DNA of 11,976 bases, from contig JAPLHG010000098.1 of assembly GCA_026389745.1 (NCBI GenBank), positions 406 through 12,381 on the forward strand. The letters are read 5' to 3'. The notes beneath the pieces are model-generated. The model was not told the DNA's origin, searched no databases, and worked only from the letters and a program-made list of their open reading frames with translations. The first letter of the stretch is position 1; every line of letters begins with the position of its first letter. The position numbers were made by a program, and so were the translations under genes. Positions 11,281 through 11,976 of the stretch are shown here, in pieces. The stretch comes from Chloroflexota bacterium (GTDB taxonomy: Bacteria; Chloroflexota; Dehalococcoidia; Dehalococcoidales; Fen-1064).

Positions 11281-11976
11281 GTGAGCAATCAAGTACCTGA
11301 GTCAGCCACACGTAAACTGTCTTTTCTCGACCGTTTTCTGACGTTATGGATATTCTTGGCAATGGGTTTGGGTGTGGGGCTGGGGTATTTTGTGCCCAAG
11401 GTCGCCAACTTCATTACCTTCTTTCAGGTCGGCACCACCTCTATCCCCATCGCCGCCGGTCTCATCCTGATGATGTATCCACCGCTGGCAAAGGTCAGGT
11501 ACGAAGAGCTGGGACACGTCTTCCGCAACTGGCGGATTCTGGGGCTATCGCTGGTTCAAAACTGGGTCATCGGTCCTATCTTAATGTTCTTGCTGGCGAT
11601 TCTCTTTTTGCGGGCGTATCCCGACTACATGGTCGGATTGATTATGATTGGTCTGGCGCGTTGTATTGCGATGGTGATTGTCTGGAATGAGCTTGCGAAA
11701 GGTGATAGCGAATACGCCGCCGGACTGGTCGCCTTCAATTCCATCTTTCAGATTCTGTTCTACTCGGTCTATGCCTATGTGTTTATTACTATCCTGCCGA
11801 CATGGTTTGGCCTGAAAGGCACCGCGGTGCACGTTACCATCGCCGATATTGCCAAAAGCGTTTTTATCTATCTCGGCATACCCTTCTTCGGTGGGATGCT
11901 AACCCGTTTTGCCCTGATTAAGAAAAAAGGGCGTGAATGGTACGAAAGTAAATTTATCCCCAAAATCAGCCCCATC
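11281..11976 (+). CDS. acr3: Acr3-type arsenite efflux carrier (partial, C-terminus outside window)
   Basis: An open frame of 232 codons runs to the right edge. GTG 11281 follows GGGAGGAG by 5 bases. The product has the Acr3 (bile acid/arsenite transporter superfamily) pattern: GVGLGYFVPKVANF in helix 1, TTSIPIAAGLILMMYPPLAKV, LVQNWVIGP (91-99), and IGLARCIAMVIVWNELAKGD (124-142). C128 in that stretch corresponds to the cysteine shown to be essential in characterised Acr3 proteins (Cys129 in Alkaliphilus Acr3). About seven hydrophobic spans are visible of the ten expected. Acr3 exports As(OH)3 from the cytosol using the proton motive force. The gene follows the 62-residue ORF on the same strand, and its presence gives the strongest evidence that the whole cluster deals with arsenic. 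Confidence 0.92.
   Translation, partial: MSNQVPESATRKLSFLDRFLTLWIFLAMGLGVGLGYFVPKVANFITFFQVGTTSIPIAAGLILMMYPPLAKVRYEELGHVFRNWRILGLSLVQNWVIGPILMFLLAILFLRAYPDYMVGLIMIGLARCIAMVIVWNELAKGDSEYAAGLVAFNSIFQILFYSVYAYVFITILPTWFGLKGTAVHVTIADIAKSVFIYLGIPFFGGMLTRFALIKKKGREWYESKFIPKISPI

Noticed and set aside
1..11976. CRISPR array, insertion sequence or integrase-associated attachment site
   Set aside because: No regularly spaced repeats, transposase or integrase frame was seen; the tRNA-Pro 3' end has no obvious second copy in the window.

Overview
The window looks like chromosomal DNA from an anaerobic bacterium, most plausibly a Dehalococcoidia-type Chloroflexota or a similar lineage. This is inferred from protein character and gene content; no marker gene here proves it. 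GC content is moderate and the start codons include GTG and TTG. It is an accessory region in two parts: a scarred housekeeping segment (about 1-5040) and a long, collinear metalloid/redox gene cluster (5071-11976).

Left part. A minus-strand FMN-domain glutamate-synthase-like gene runs off the left edge. Its promoter is followed by a 14-bp inverted repeat near +1. A minus-strand tRNA-Pro(GGG) with encoded CCA follows, with its own promoter. A plus-strand UvrD/PcrA helicase gene is broken by what looks like a 32-nt internal deletion. Directly after it is a short, frameshifted mutL 5' remnant with an excellent promoter. It collides head-on with a truncated minus-strand NifU-like remnant lying downstream of an intact yggS. 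Past yggS is a second, inverted and diverged copy of the first ~125 bp of the helicase locus (promoter through Walker A), whose start codon is lost. Helicase and MutL work together in mismatch repair, so the pathway may be eroded, unless these breaks are assembly errors.

Right part. A consensus promoter with duplicated palindromes (a probable ArsR operator) drives arsR. On the same strand follow an ArsP-type permease with the CxC signature, a small CxxC thioredoxin-like protein, a DGC-domain putative metal-binding protein, a soluble MtrA-like (corrinoid-binding-type) protein, a second DGC gene broken at its DGC motif, a thioredoxin-fold lipoprotein, a CcdA-type transmembrane reductant carrier, two cysteine-poor half-permeases whose genes overlap, an unrecognised 62-residue protein, and an Acr3 arsenite efflux carrier running off the right edge.

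Working model (inference). The cluster handles arsenic: ArsR senses it, Acr3 exports arsenite and ArsP exports trivalent organoarsenicals. CcdA, the lipoprotein thioredoxin and the cytosolic CxxC protein supply thiol reductant. The DGC proteins may bind or carry metal(loid). The MtrA-like protein raises the possibility of corrinoid-dependent methyl transfer to or from arsenic. That combination, with the split half-permease, is the most novel feature of the window.
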